Shown: positions 32,401 through 42,639 of the stretch, piece by piece | Layout: every line of letters begins with the position of its first letter | Position numbering within the stretch: the stretch's first letter is position 1 | Assembly (NCBI GenBank): GCA_022495005.1 | Contig: JAGYXB010001580.1 | Span: 496,001 to 560,000, forward strand | Origin: Rhyacophila brunnea | Taxonomy: Eukaryota; Arthropoda; Insecta; Trichoptera; Rhyacophilidae | DNA length: 64,000 nt | Direction of reading: 5' to 3' | Notes under the pieces: model-generated | Database searches by the model: none | Told to the model about the DNA's origin: nothing | Seen by the model: the letters and a program-made list of their open reading frames with translations, nothing else | Translations under genes and position numbers: made by a program

Positions 32401-35279
32401 ATAATTTTGACGTATTAAATTTTTGAAGTTATACTTCTTCTGGCGCGTTTGGGAAATCAGATCAGAGTGTATTTTTGGCGTGTGACATGTATCACATAAT
32501 TTATTTTTTCACACGAAAAAAAACGCACTCGATTGGATTCGAACCACCGATTCTTCGGTTATCAGCCGAACGCCAGTGGCGAAGGGTGGAGGTAGGCTGT
32601 TAAGATCCGCCATAAATAGTGCACATTAAACTTTTTCAGACATACATATTTGTTTTCATTGAAATAAGACTACAATTTACAGATAGTGTAGGTTAGATTT
32701 TAAAATTCAATTAAACCCTGAGAAAGCAAGCCATAATAGATATTAGTCAAAAAATACATGTCTATCTATAAAATATCTAAAATTATGCAATTAAATCATA
32801 CACAACTTTGAGTATTTTATAGATAGAATAATATTTTTTATTTATTATAGTTTGGTTTACGCAGGGCTTAATGAATCAAAAAAATGAACCAAAAATATGT
32901 GTAATATGTAGTTTTAATCCAACGAAAATAAATAACTATGAATGGAAAATTGTACACAATTTTGTCGTATTGCCCAAATTAGACCAATTCTATTATGGTT
33001 TCGTTTAGGCAGGGTTTAATTGATTTTTAAAAACTAACTAATACCATCTGTAAATTGTAGTCTTAGTTCAATAAAAACAAATACATATGACTAACATAGT
33101 TTAGTGTGCACTATTTATAGCGAATCTTAACAGCCTACCTCCACCCTTCGCCACTGCCGAACGCACTACCTTTACGCCACAGTATGATACTGCAATCGTG
33201 ACGATTATACAGTATAATATTATAGTTTAGAATTGTTCCGTTGCCTAGGCAGCGAATTTATTATTGTCGGCCATTTGCAATTCCTTATGTAAACAAACTA
33301 TTAAATGTCAAGAGTGACAGTTGGTACTTCAAAAATAAAAACAACGAGAAACCATGATTTAATTTAGTAATATAAGTTAAAGTGTATAGAAATAAACCAA
33401 CGGCATTCCAATAAGCGGTCCTTTTTTTTTGAGTGTGTAATTTAACAAGATAATTAAGAGCTAGTGAAAGAATCTAGTTATCACAAGTTTTCTTTTTGTT
33501 TTGTTACGCCAAAGAAGTATAACTACTAACGCGCGTATATAAGTACACACACCGATTTTTTTTTCATATTATGTTGTGTTGCACAACTTATAAACTTACT
33601 ATAGTATAGTGACTGCAAACATCTTAGCGGTGATCTGCAGGACTACAGATTTTTTGTTCATATTCGTACACCCATTCTCCGCTTCTGTACTTTACATTAT
33701 GTACAGTATTATGAAATCGCAGTCATAACATTTTACTTGCACGGTAATCCTTGTGAATGCTAACAGTACCTATACGTACTCTTATGTTCCACGCTTCTGT
33801 CATATCTTTCAATATCAACATTTCTGCAATCTGTTTTGAGATAAAGTAAATTGCTATCGTAACATCCAAAGATGTCAGTCAATTTTACAGCTTATGCAAC
33901 CTCAACAGAAGTTAATTCTTAAAATAATGTCTTATTGATATGTTTATTGAAGGTCTGGCGCATTCCCTCTCCAACGGCTTCATAGACGCAATAACGCATT
34001 TCAAACACGCCGCCGCCATCTTAGAAGATCGAATCAAAAGTCTAGAATTACCCACGGCGGCAGCCAATGATGCTGATGTCAAAAAATTCCTAGCAAAAGA
34101 TCCGTTCTACTCGGTCGAGGGAGAAATCAAAGAACTGAAAGAACTGCTGCCCGAAATTCAAGAGAAGATCCAAGACATGAATGATTACAAGGCGGAGGTA
34201 AGAGTATGCAATTGCCACGAAGAGATTCGGAAAGTTTTGTCTCGCTTGTCCATTAACAGGCCGGATTGCGGTAGCGATAACTGTATGCAAGTGAAATAAT
34301 ATGTCTTTTGATTCTGTTATCTGCTGTAGATATCTTGTTGAATATATTTATATGTGTAGCATGAATGTCACTATTTTTTTTTATTGATTACTAATCAGTC
34401 CTTCAGTTACTTGCCTATTAATATTAATTTCTTATTCTGCTTATTTTAACTGTTATTTTCTGTACTTTGCTTTCTATAATTTGATTTTGCACTAAAAATT
34501 GTATTTAATTTTTTACTAATATTAATTTAAAACTGCTTTTAACTGTATGTCTTACTAAAACTTCAAGCTTTTTTGCAATAAATCTCTAATCTGACTAGTT
34601 AATTTAATGCATGATTATGTGATTATGGATTGTCGAAGAATTGAACAGTCTTATGATTAAATAATAATAATATTTTAAGTAAACAAATTAATAAGACTGA
34701 CATTATGTGCTTTAAAGTAAAGTTATTATATTTTAATGTGTTGCTTTTGTAATGCTTAACGCTTTGTTATTATTTAAACTTTTAAATAAAGATTATTTTT
34801 AATTATACGGATTGCTGTGTATTTTGTTTTATACTCCTCTAACCCATTTCCATTTAACTCATAAGTGAATTAATTACTCTTAATTGACCATGCTCTTCAA
34901 TAAGACATGATTTTATTTATTTTATCATTAGTAAAGGTAAATTAATAAATTAAATAGGTAGCTACCAAAATTGACAAAGCAATTAGTATTGAACAGACAC
35001 AAACTAAATCCAAATAAAGAATTGCCACCTGTATATTTTTTTTGTATTATTATTGTCACATGGTTTGTTTTTGTTTTGTAGGCTATTAGAACCGTGCGGG
35101 AGTCATTAGGACTGACGAACGGGCAGTCGTCTTCGAAGGAGAACGGCACCAAAGCACCGGAAGCCGGCACCGAAGAGAAAAAAGTTTCCGATATTTCACA
35201 TTTGGTGCGGAGAAAACGGAAACCCAGCGACGACGGTAAAGCAGAGGACACTACAGCCGCTAAAAAGCCGGCAAATTAA
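29274..35279 (+). CDS. NASP: NASP-family histone H3-H4 chaperone (SHNi-TPR protein), seven coding exons
   Basis: The exons 29274-29449, 29845-29996, 30506-30699, 31064-31334, 31990-32064, 33953-34197 and 35082-35279 all have GT-AG borders and join in phase to 436 residues. Domain order: a first TPR (about 10-50), the start of a second TPR (L-W-Y-G-K-S-L-L-G-L-A-R-E-E) interrupted by a long Glu/Asp-rich insert (about 85-212), two further TPRs (about 213-320), a Glu/Lys-rich coiled coil, and a C-terminal tail with the basic signal V-R-R-K-R-K-P (413-419). This is the NASP/Sim3/Hif1 layout. Family knowledge: nuclear storage and supply of soluble H3-H4. An in-frame TAA at 29250-29252 supports ATG 29274 unless a 5' exon joins there (CAG just before ATG looks like an acceptor). 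Introns hold SINE and hAT insertions. Confidence 0.92.
29845..29996 (+). CDS. NASP: NASP coding exon 2
   Basis: Acceptor ATTTAG at 29839-29844, donor AGTG|GTATGA. It encodes the Y-G-K-S-L-L-G-L-A-R-E-E helix and the beginning of the acidic tract (E-D-E-E-E-E-D-Q-D-E-D-E). Confidence 0.86.
30047..30140 (+). repeat. SINE1 3' fragment in NASP intron 2
   Basis: Only the last part of SINE1 (CTCTGTGGAGGCCCATATGA, GGATTGGACATGGTCGAAAG) is present, directly after a run of A. The A-run before a 3' fragment is unusual and may mark an earlier insertion point. Confidence 0.8.
30506..30699 (+). CDS. NASP: NASP coding exon 3
   Basis: Acceptor ATGTTCCAG, donor AGCAAA|GTAAGT, ending in phase 0. It encodes the middle of the acidic insert, with alternating Lys-Glu-Glu runs and an M-E-T-D-A motif; low complexity and probably unstructured. 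Confidence 0.86.
31064..31334 (+). CDS. NASP: NASP coding exon 4
   Basis: Acceptor TTTTTCATAG, donor GATATGA|GTAAGA. A Pro/Ser/Ala linker and acidic run are followed by the SHNi-TPR core: V-E-N-L-Q-V-A-W-E-V-L-E-I-A-R then D-L-A-D-V-Y-L-Y-L-G-E-V. It is GC-rich against its introns. Confidence 0.9.
31990..32064 (+). CDS. NASP: NASP coding exon 5
   Basis: A 75-base exon. Acceptor TTTTTTCAG, donor CAAATAG|GTAAAA. It encodes K-S-L-E-L-F-K-E-L-Y...R-I-A-E-T-H-Y-Q-I-G, the typical NASP helix pair. Confidence 0.9.
   Translation, partial: PKVLNYLKSSTDRTTDALQKPTIK
32425..33570 (-). repeat. Repeat family C, copy 2, interrupted by an hAT MITE
   Basis: It starts GAAGTTATACTTCTTCTGG and ends near AAGTATAACTACTAACGCG. 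Its two halves (32425-32573, 33157-33570) match 11475-12040 and bracket the hAT at 32574-33156. The minus-strand tRNA-like segment is the part that was hit. It lies in NASP intron 5. Confidence 0.82.
32574..33156. mobile_element. 583-bp hAT MITE with perfect 8-bp duplication and known empty site
   Basis: The ends CAGTGGCGAAGGGTGGAG and CTCCACCCTTCGCCACTG are exact inverses, and weaker inverted similarity continues for over 100 bases (TTACAGAT, TCAATTAAACCCTG). CCGAACGC flanks both sides (32566-32573, 33157-33164) and is single at 11598-11605 in the sister copy. No ORF. A 5'-end relic of the same family is at 51434. Confidence 0.97.
33953..34197 (+). CDS. NASP: NASP coding exon 6
   Basis: Acceptor TTTATTGAAG, donor GCGGAG|GTAAGA. 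It encodes G-L-A-H-S-L-S-N-G-F...A-I-T-H-F-K-H-A-A-A-I-L (last TPR) and a Glu/Lys coiled coil. The intron before it is 1.9 kb because of the nested repeats at 32425-33570. Confidence 0.9.
34577..34790 (+). terminator. Possible alternative NASP polyadenylation signals
   Basis: AATAAA occurs near 34577 and at 34785-34790, inside the last NASP intron. If the donor after exon 6 is not used, the frame runs on to TAA 34297-34299, adding 34 Cys-containing residues in place of the nuclear-signal tail. These signals could end such a transcript. No direct evidence of use. Confidence 0.3.
35082..35279 (+). CDS. NASP: NASP coding exon 7 (last)
   Basis: Acceptor TTGTTTTGTAG, stop TAA 35277-35279. It encodes A-I-R-T-V-R-E-S-L-G-L, a Ser/Lys/Glu-rich tail, and D-I-S-H-L-V-R-R-K-R-K-P, a conserved NASP C-terminal motif that serves as nuclear localisation signal in the family. 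Confidence 0.92.
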   Translation, partial: AIRTVRESLGLTNGQSSSKENGTKAPEAGTEEKKVSDISHLVRRKRKPSDDGKAEDTTAAKKPAN

Positions 35280-35845
35280 GTTATTGCAATTCTAGTATAT
35301 CGACAATGTTATTAGTGTCATTATTCGTGCGTACTTACTTAGTGACAATTGATTAGTGAATTTGACAGATGATTAATTAGTGTAAATGAGTGATGCAGTG
35401 AGTGTTTCCTATTTGATGGACTAAAAACAGAAGTCAGGTAAATGAAAATAATAATATTGGAATTGACTTTCAGTTTAGTATACTTTCAGTGAGATAATTA
35501 CATTACTAAATTTATTTCTTTAATTTAAATGTCAGTCCGATTGTCCGATTACAAACATAACAATGATTCAGTTCCATTGCGCTACAGCTAGGAATTAGTA
35601 GTTTTGAGTAATGGCTGATCAAAATTTTGACTCTCCTAAACTAGAAAAGTGTAGAACTTGCAGAAAAGTGACAAAAACATCAGCCCTACGACGATAACTA
35701 CTAATTTTTTCGAGTTGTAATTTTGTGGAACTGAAGAGGAGCGATATACGAATATAATGCCTAACATAACTCGAAATTTTGACTTATCGTACTATGGAAC
35801 TGTGCCAATTAATTATTAATACAAGTACATATTTACTTGCATTTG
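35280..35845 (+). other. NASP: NASP 3' untranslated region, start
   Basis: Sequence after the NASP stop. No AATAAA occurs in the first few hundred bases, so the 3' end lies further on or uses a variant signal. Confidence 0.4.
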
Positions 35846-35948
35846 TACCAAACCTAATAGGTTGAGCAAGTGGCTAACATCCATTTCTCGTAAAAACAAA
35901 AATTTGTTAATACAACTTCCACTCTGGACGCCAGACGTGGTAAAACAG
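35846..35948 (+). repeat. SINE1 fragment
   Basis: It has the body segment AATAGGTTGAGCAAGTGG, CATTTCTCGTAAAAACAAA and a short piece of the end (ACTTCCACTCTGG). Head and terminal segment are missing. Confidence 0.8.
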
Positions 35949-35949
35949 T

Positions 35950-37960
35950 CAGTCAGTCAGTACAAAATATGGAATAATTTTTCTTTACCTTGACATTGAT
36001 AACTGCATGTCGTAATGAATGGTACATCGATTTTTCAACAAAAAAAAATGTCAATTGCCTGATTTCTGTTCTCTCGGCCTATCAAATTAAAATGAAATGG
36101 AAAATTGTGTGAAACTGTTTTCTTAATTTTTTTTTTACTTTTTAATATTTATTATCATCAGTTTTGTCATCTTGTGCATCTATCGTCTCATTGTAATGTT
36201 TGACTTCATCTTCTTAACATCGTATTTTATTTTATAAACCAACCAAATCCTGTGTGAATCTGATAGACATTATAACTCTGTGAAAATTAATTTTACAGTA
36301 TTTGGCCTCGTGCAGAGACAAACGTTTATAGTTGCTGCACACTGTATTTATCATAGTAATTTCACTTTCACGCACAGTGTTTGCTTCCTTAAACACGTGC
36401 AAACATGCTGCGGTCTGGCCAGTGAACATGTGTATACCGCAAGCGGCCGTGTCTGGCGGCCCAACTTAATTTTTTTCAAACATGCTTAATTTAAATTTAT
36501 TTAAGTAGCTGTTCCAATTTTTAACATTCAATTATAATCATGCAAATTTAAATTTCACGACAGCAACAATCTTGAGCTAGAATTTTATTTTTTAAGGCTG
36601 CATTGTATGATAATTTTGATAAAAAAAATTTTAATTTCAGTTTTCTCAATTTCAAAATAATAAGATCTACCCTACTACTGTCACATTTTTATAAATCTGT
36701 TCCAAAGACAACACCAACTGTTATACAAAACTGTTAATAATCTTTAATAGAATTCGTATATTTTTAAGTACTATGTATATTTGTTTTTCATTACTTATTT
36801 TATTTGTCTATATTATTCCTGTTTTATTATATTAATTTTTGTGTTTTATTATTATTTATTTTTCTATTCAACACGGGATCAATACAGCACGATACCTGTG
36901 ATATCTCTTCGTAAGATGTATTATTTGATCTCCTTTTCTTTTCTTTTATTTCTCTCGAAAATTCTATATTACTTGTTCTGCATATTATGTTTGCGAGACG
37001 ATTAATTTTTTTAAAAATAAATTCAAACAATAAACAGGCGAGGTCTTGCAATACGGATAGTATGTTTACTCTCTGTCTGCCGAACGTCATATGATCACCA
37101 CCGAGTCGATGGTGCTTCTCTATCTTGCTAAGAAATCCTGAAAACAAGAGAAATGCATTGGATAGGTTCCTTATTAAAGTCGCACAAAAAGAAAAAGATT
37201 CCAGTGAGCCGACAGATAGCAGTGTTTCCGTTTAAAAAAAATCTACCCATCATTTATTATTTAAAATATAAAAAGGTATTTTGGATTAGTCATTTTTATA
37301 TGAATATTTTTATGTTTTGGAATGAATCTGAGTAAAATCGCTTTGATATACTAGTGATTTGGATTACAAACACATATCCGGAACGAATTATGCTCGCAAC
37401 CCAAGGTCTAACTGTATAATTCAATTTCTATTATATAATCTCACTGACTCATTCGTTCTCTGCCAATTAATATGATTTCCACATGATTGTTTTTGTGTAT
37501 AGGATAATAAATTTCCATTGATATCTCATAATTTATGATTAATTTAAGGCCATTCGAAAATAATTTGACAAAAATTAGCTAGATTTTTTTTATACCTACA
37601 TCGTTTATATTTTTTGTCGACACTAATATTCTCAGGATATAGTTATTATCGGCTAGAACTAGGCTTGCCATTCTTGACTGTCCTGGCTATCAACAGTTGA
37701 TCGGTGAATTAAAAATGTCCTAAATTTTAAAAAATTACATTCTACTAGCATACCAACAATTTACATGTTAAAAGATGGCTGGCTCGTTTGAAAAAATTGT
37801 TTTAAAGTAGCAAGCAAAACGATACTCACATGGGACCGTGGCCCAAGTATATTGTACATGCACAATAATTTTTGTTTTATTTAATATCGCATTAAATTTA
37901 CACCAGTCAATTGAACTGTAAAAGTAATATTGTCATATAAACATAAGAAAAACCATTACT
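35950..37960. other. Region downstream of NASP, no supported gene
   Basis: A minus-strand frame at 37147-36827 begins after an acceptor-like TTTTCAGG and is codon-like only for its first 40 residues. I cannot assign it. The rest is AT-rich filler. Confidence 0.35.
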
Positions 37961-37963
37961 TCC

Positions 37964-38165
37964 TTTGGAGTATTTGGGCACCATACAGTGCTTCCAAGAA
38001 TCTCTGTTGCTCGTCAGTTTTCTTGCTTATTTTCAAATCTTCAAGTACCTCCTATGCCCTGCGGATAGTGTTAAGCGGCCTTCCAGCACACCGGAATTCA
38101 TTTGACTTGAAGAAAAGGCAGGCCAGATTGAAAGTTTCGCAGTGTTTGTAAGGATCCGTGACTCG
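37964..38165 (-). pseudogene. Coding relic, unrecognised (TPR-like flavour)
   Basis: On the minus strand, after TTTTACAGTAG, about 65 codons read D-P-Y-K-H-C-E-T-F-N-L-A-C-L-F-F...R-P-L-N-T-I-R-R-A, then a TAG stop, then E-V-L-E-D-L-K-I-S-K-K-T-D-E-Q-Q-R-F-L-E-A-L-Y. Base composition is far richer in G+C than the flanks. The F-N-L-A-C helix and following L-E-D-L-K recall a helical-repeat protein. One internal stop and no visible neighbouring exons suggest a gene or processed-copy fragment. Confidence 0.4.
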
Positions 38166-38889
38166 CTACTGTAAAACTGCATAGTCAGACTGCAAGTAAA
38201 GATGTAATTAAATTTTCCAGGATCAGGAGATTATAGCAAGGCTAACTTAGAACTTAGAATTTAATTTTATTACACCTAAGAGTAGAGGTTGTTAATTGCG
38301 TGTTTTTTATTTTTTTCTAGATAGGGAATATAAATTTCTATCAATAGATATGCCATTTTGAACACTCAAAAAATAAACCAGCATGTACACTGCCAAATTT
38401 ATTTTTATTCATACATACATAATGTATCTAAGTACAGGATATAATAATATTATTTTGTGTTTTCTCCATTACTAATTTTATTCTAACCGGGATGTTACCT
38501 ATTATTTTCAAATATCTATGGTACTAATGCCTTTCGTAGCAATTATTATGATAAAGTTGGTAGACTGCTCTGTTGATTTCAGACGCCAATAATTATTACT
38601 TATAACATAAAAATATGAATATTTTGTAAGACAGCCGCAAATCTATGAAATTGGTGTCACTGTTTATTTATTGTGTGTGTCCATGAGAAATAATTATTCA
38701 TAATAAATGTAACATATAGGATTATTTTTTATAAATTTCTACATTAGTCTATTTTTAAATAATTACAATGTAAGTGTCTGTTTTATAGTAATGACTTACC
38801 TAAATACAATATAAATAAACAGTCTGAAATTTTCTTTGTTTTTTTATTCGCCTTAGTGCCACATATTTATCATATTTAAAATACCTTTG

Positions 38890-39880
38890 ACAAATTGAAA
38901 AGTGACATTCCAAACCAGCCTTGGTCCAAAATTACAGATTTTCATGTTTTGATGGAATCTGATAGTGTGTTCAGATCCATAATCTCAATGAAACTTAAAT
39001 TTATCAAAAAATCCTATCTCTTTAATTTGATCGAAATGTGCGTTTTATTTTCAAAACAGCACTAAGGTAACAGTTGATACTTTCCAAATTGGCCTAAGGA
39101 AATGCGCATGCACAGTTGAACTCTTTTTGCTACGTTTGGGCTCCAAACGGCCATTATGTATTATAATAATGCAACACGTCAGACGTTACATACGTGAACA
39201 TACTTACATTTTAGTCTTATTATTTTTGTAATTTCCTGATATGTATTTAGTATTCTAAATCCTGTTTAAATATAAAATAATCTTAGTATGAGTCAGTTTA
39301 ACAATTTTTATTGAGCTTATCCTCACTATTTTTTCTGATATATTATATTCATATTTAATTTATAGTTTAAATACTAAAGAATATGCCAGTGTTGTGAGTT
39401 CATGTGCACATCAGGTAAACTATTTTTTTTATTAATGATGATCCCTACATTGTGGTATTATATATTATATTACGCTGTAAAAGTTACTTTGTGTACCTTT
39501 TTATCAAAAACTGCAATGCAGTGAAAGAAATTTCATATTATTTTTATTCATTAGTCATCCTAACAGACCTGTCCATGACCACATTTCATTACACAATCAT
39601 AATTTATTGTAAACACAAAAGATACTCAAATTTACATTATTCTGTTTAGTACAGACTTGGGCCATTTTGAAAAAAACCTAAGTTTTTGAATCAATTTTTT
39701 TGAAGGATACTTTTTAATGTTATTTATATTTCATGTTTTTGAGTCTGCATTTTCTATGAAATTGCCAAACATTATAGTACCGAAAAATTGAGAGGTAAAT
39801 TGTAAATCACAAAAATATGATTATCTCAAAATCACATTTTTAGACTTAGGCCGGCTTGGAATGTCACTCTTCAATTATTA
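38890..39880. mobile_element. ~990-bp MITE with TTGAARAGTGACATTCC inverted ends
   Basis: AATTGAAAAGTGACATTCCA near 38894 is answered by TGGAATGTCACTCTTCAATT near 39858-39878, with A/G changes. Similarity continues inward (ACCAGCCTTGG against CCGGCCTAAG). No ORF above 65 codons. The target duplication is not clear. Confidence 0.65.
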
Positions 39881-39884
39881 TCTA

Positions 39885-40740
39885 TACAGAGGTTTAAAGG
39901 AAACTTGTGTATTAGAAATCGGTGATACTTGAGAAAATAAATAATTATTTAAAATTTTTATTTGTGTTCCAATTTTTAAATATTTTTCGAACAGAAGAAT
40001 ATTAGTATTTTGACACATTGATTATTTTATTTCACACTATTTGATTTTATATTTTAAATTTACATAGGTATTTTGAATCTAAATGTTTTCCTAATGGTTT
40101 ACAAAATTTAGGTACTGTTTATTGGTGAGTAAATAAGTCTTTATTAAATTTAACTGTATCTATGACGTGTTGCTGACTTTTCTCTCAACCTTCATCCTTC
40201 TCAGAGTAATGAAGGGTAAAGATGCATATAGATATTTTGAAACTAAAACAATCTATAATATGCCAATAAGTGATGTTTGAATTACTCAATTTTCTCGATT
40301 AGGTGATTAGGAGTAGAGCTTGTAGTTTCTTGTCTTTTTTTTGTTACTCAATATCCAAGAATACTTTTTTCTCGAGAATCTCAAGAAATATCTTTTTTTA
40401 ACTCATCCAGCCTAAATTTTCTGCTGGCCAAATCGAAAGGTTGAGATGATTGAAATGAATCTCGAAACCTCTTTATAAGTTTCTTACCAAAAAAATAAGG
40501 AAAATGAACAATATGGATGAAAATTTGAGTTGAGGAGATTCGTTTTATGAGGGAAGTATTATTTCATGTCAACCTAAAATTTTATATTTGTTGGACTGAA
40601 ATTTGAAATTTGGTGAGATTTTCGTCTCATCAAACAAAACTGTCTACAGTGACAATTGATATGAAATTTGCAGCGTTACCAATTTGTTATAGGACAATTA
40701 AAATTATGAAGGTAAACAAAAACGATATCCGATTAAATCC
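39885..40740. other. Intergenic, likely 5' flank of the membrane-protein gene
   Basis: AT-rich; no TATA box or other element that I can defend. Confidence 0.4.
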
Positions 40741-40745
40741 TTACG

Positions 40746-40922
40746 ATGAGTTTCTTCGGGGTATCCTGCGAAACGTGCGATTGGCTCGCGCAGCATATTC
40801 AGGAATCTAACTTGCAGCGGAAGCTATGGAGGCCCATCATTAAGTTCATCCTCGGGGGAGGATATGTTGCGTCCATCTTGACTGCACTTATATTCGCCTT
40901 TGTCGTATCCACCTTTGCAAAG
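40746..40922 (+). CDS. Membrane protein coding exon 1
   Basis: It encodes the 59 N-terminal residues including the first predicted membrane helix and ends in phase 0 after A-K. The second in-frame G of GCAAAGGTAAGG is a strong donor context. Confidence 0.75.
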
Positions 40923-42533
40923 GTAAGGAAACTCAACTACCATCATTATTATTAGTGACGCTGCAGCCTGGTGTCGGCACCTACATTACTTTCCACCATC
41001 TCTCCACAGCCACCTATTTTAGACACACCGAGAGTCTAGAGACAAAACTATTATTATAGCTGGAATAATATAAACTTTTTGTACTATATCCAATACTTCT
41101 ATTACCATGAAGAAACCGCTTCAATAATAAAATGGCAATGGATGGAGGCAGAAAAGAAGATGTGTAATATGAAAGGTAAATAAATGGTAAAAATCCAAGT
41201 TATAATTGCATAGAGGCAGTGGGAATTTTTACCACGTTTTTCTTAGCTCGTATTCTTATTTGTCCGATGGTTGTTTATCCAGTACAAATCTTGCAATCGA
41301 TTTTTAACCAACTTCCCGACTAGCTAGACATTTGAAACTTTTAGAATATATCAGAACACGATGCCGGTGCATTCTTTTAATACTTTTAGCCATCTTTAAG
41401 TAGAATTGAATTCATCTTCAATTAATTCTGTTTTGTATGAAAAGTTATTTCAGAAGAAATCTGTAATCCAATCCTCTATTATTGGTTGCTAAGGCGATGG
41501 TCCTAGCAACTAAATTATTAATATATACGTGCGTTACTATGGAAATCAAAATGACATTTCAGTATTCATGAAGGATGTAAATGTCTGGGTGGGTTTTTTA
41601 CAACAGGGAACATCACATTTAACGGCCCCACGATGGCCGAGCGGCTTAAGCGTCGGCCTATAACGTCATGGGTCCCAGGCTTGAATCCTTGGTCTGGCAA
41701 ATACAAGTCATATTGTTTTTCAATCTGTGTTTGGGTCAGAATATGGACCTAATAGGTTGAGCAAGTGGCTAACATCCATTTCTCCTAAAAACAAAAATCT
41801 GTTAATACAAACGTTCATCCACCCTGTGGAGGCCCATATGATCTTTAGAATCGGACATGGTTAAAATATAATGTAAGATCCCAGGGTTTTTGCTTATAAC
41901 TCATTTTATGTCATGGGTAATTGTGTCGCAGAGGTAGCCATGAGCTTTTATAATTTTTATTTACGAAAACAGTTCATTCCATGTAGACAATTATAATAAA
42001 TACTTTTTTCTGTCGGCGCATCGGCTTTTCGATCCAATAATCGTTAATTGAAAATTTCAAATTTTCGTACATTTTGATGCACCATTATTATAAACTAAGA
42101 TTATATTAGGTTGGGGTAGGTTAGATTAGGTTAGGTTAAGTTTGGTTTGGTCTAAAAAGAAAGTTGTAAAATCTCATGGCCACCTCTGCGGCACATTTAC
42201 CGTCATTGGTACTTCCTTAATATTCGATCCCACTATTTTCTATTGCCATTCCGACTATACTAAAATGGTTATCAAATCTTTATATTAAGTGATTCTCTCT
42301 AAACCTAAATTTGATTGTTTCAGAAACCCTCAGTGAAGTCTTTCATGATGACAGTGGCCCTCCTCATAGCTATGGAAATAGTATCGGACAGGGCAGACAA
42401 GTTTATCACTCAACTGCTCACCACCAAAGACATTCAACCGCTGCAGACTTTCTCTCTTCTGAGCTATGCAACCTTTTTAATGTGCACAGAAATCATGTTG
42501 GGTAATTGGGCTGCGTGGATTTACACAGATTGA
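40746..42533 (+). CDS. Small multi-pass membrane protein, two coding exons, unrecognised
   Basis: Exon 40746-40922 ends GCAAAG|GTAAGG and exon 42324-42533 begins after TTGTTTCAG, giving 128 residues in phase. An in-frame TAA at 40734-40736 supports the ATG. The N-terminal 30 residues are soluble with two Cys (S-C-E-T-C). Three hydrophobic segments follow: about 31-57 (F-I-L-G-G-G-Y-V-A-S-I-L-T-A-L), about 65-80 (M-M-T-V-A-L-L-I-A-M) and about 100-125 (L-L-S-Y-A-T-F-L-M...W-A-A-W-I-Y). The end is I-Y-T-D. Codon composition and splice sites look genuine. I do not recognise a family and give no function. The intron contains repeat B and a SINE1. Confidence 0.75.
41249..41575 (+). repeat. Dispersed repeat B, copy 2
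   Basis: It matches 3685-3995 closely and then 4206-4225 across the point where copy 1 has the SINE3. At the join this copy reads GAAATCAAAATGACATTTCAG, lacking the 12-base target word. It lies in the intron of the membrane-protein gene. Confidence 0.78.
41621..41868 (+). repeat. SINE1 copy, near full length
   Basis: This is the best-preserved head: GATGGCCGAGCGGCTTAAGC with a perfect box A (TGGCCGAGCGG), and a box B with one change (GGCTTGAATCC). It has the CCCTGTGGAGGCCCATATGA end. The leader TTTAACGGCCC is shared with the copy at 43891-44133, so the two are a subfamily. Confidence 0.9.
42105..42150 (+). repeat. Short TTAGG-rich tract
   Basis: Several TTAGG/TTAGGT words occur in 40 bases (TTAGATTAGGTTAGGTTAAG). 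TTAGG is the usual insect telomere unit, but the array is short and irregular. Confidence 0.4.
42324..42533 (+). CDS. Membrane protein coding exon 2
   Basis: It encodes K-P-S-V-K-S-F-M-M-T to the TGA stop at 42531-42533, 69 residues with two predicted helices separated by a polar loop (S-D-R-A-D-K-F-I-T-Q). Acceptor TTTGATTGTTTCAG. Confidence 0.75.
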   Translation, partial: KPSVKSFMMTVALLIAMEIVSDRADKFITQLLTTKDIQPLQTFSLLSYATFLMCTEIMLGNWAAWIYTD

Positions 42534-42616
42534 CGAAGGAATATTACTGAAAATGAATTTTCTCTTGAATCATAGTTTGAAATTTAAAAATTTAAAAACA
42601 AAATGATAAATATTGT

Positions 42617-42622
42617 AATAAA
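42617..42622 (+). terminator. AATAAA polyadenylation signal of the membrane-protein gene
   Basis: It lies 84 bases after the stop codon and would give a short 3' UTR. Position and sequence fit; use is inferred. Confidence 0.55.
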
Positions 42623-42639
42623 ATTACCATTCCAACATT

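Noticed and set aside
36781..37005. 74-codon hydrophobic ORF
   Set aside because: It is made of T-rich codons (Phe, Tyr, Leu, Ile), as expected from AT-rich non-coding DNA, with no start or splice support.
41621..41705. Possible genuine Leu/Ser tRNA gene
   Set aside because: Boxes A and B are good, but the acceptor arms do not pair well and the sequence continues into the SINE1 body as in nine other places.
42105..42150. TTAGG words considered as an interstitial telomere array
   Set aside because: Only a few irregular units; too short to separate from chance in AT-rich sequence.
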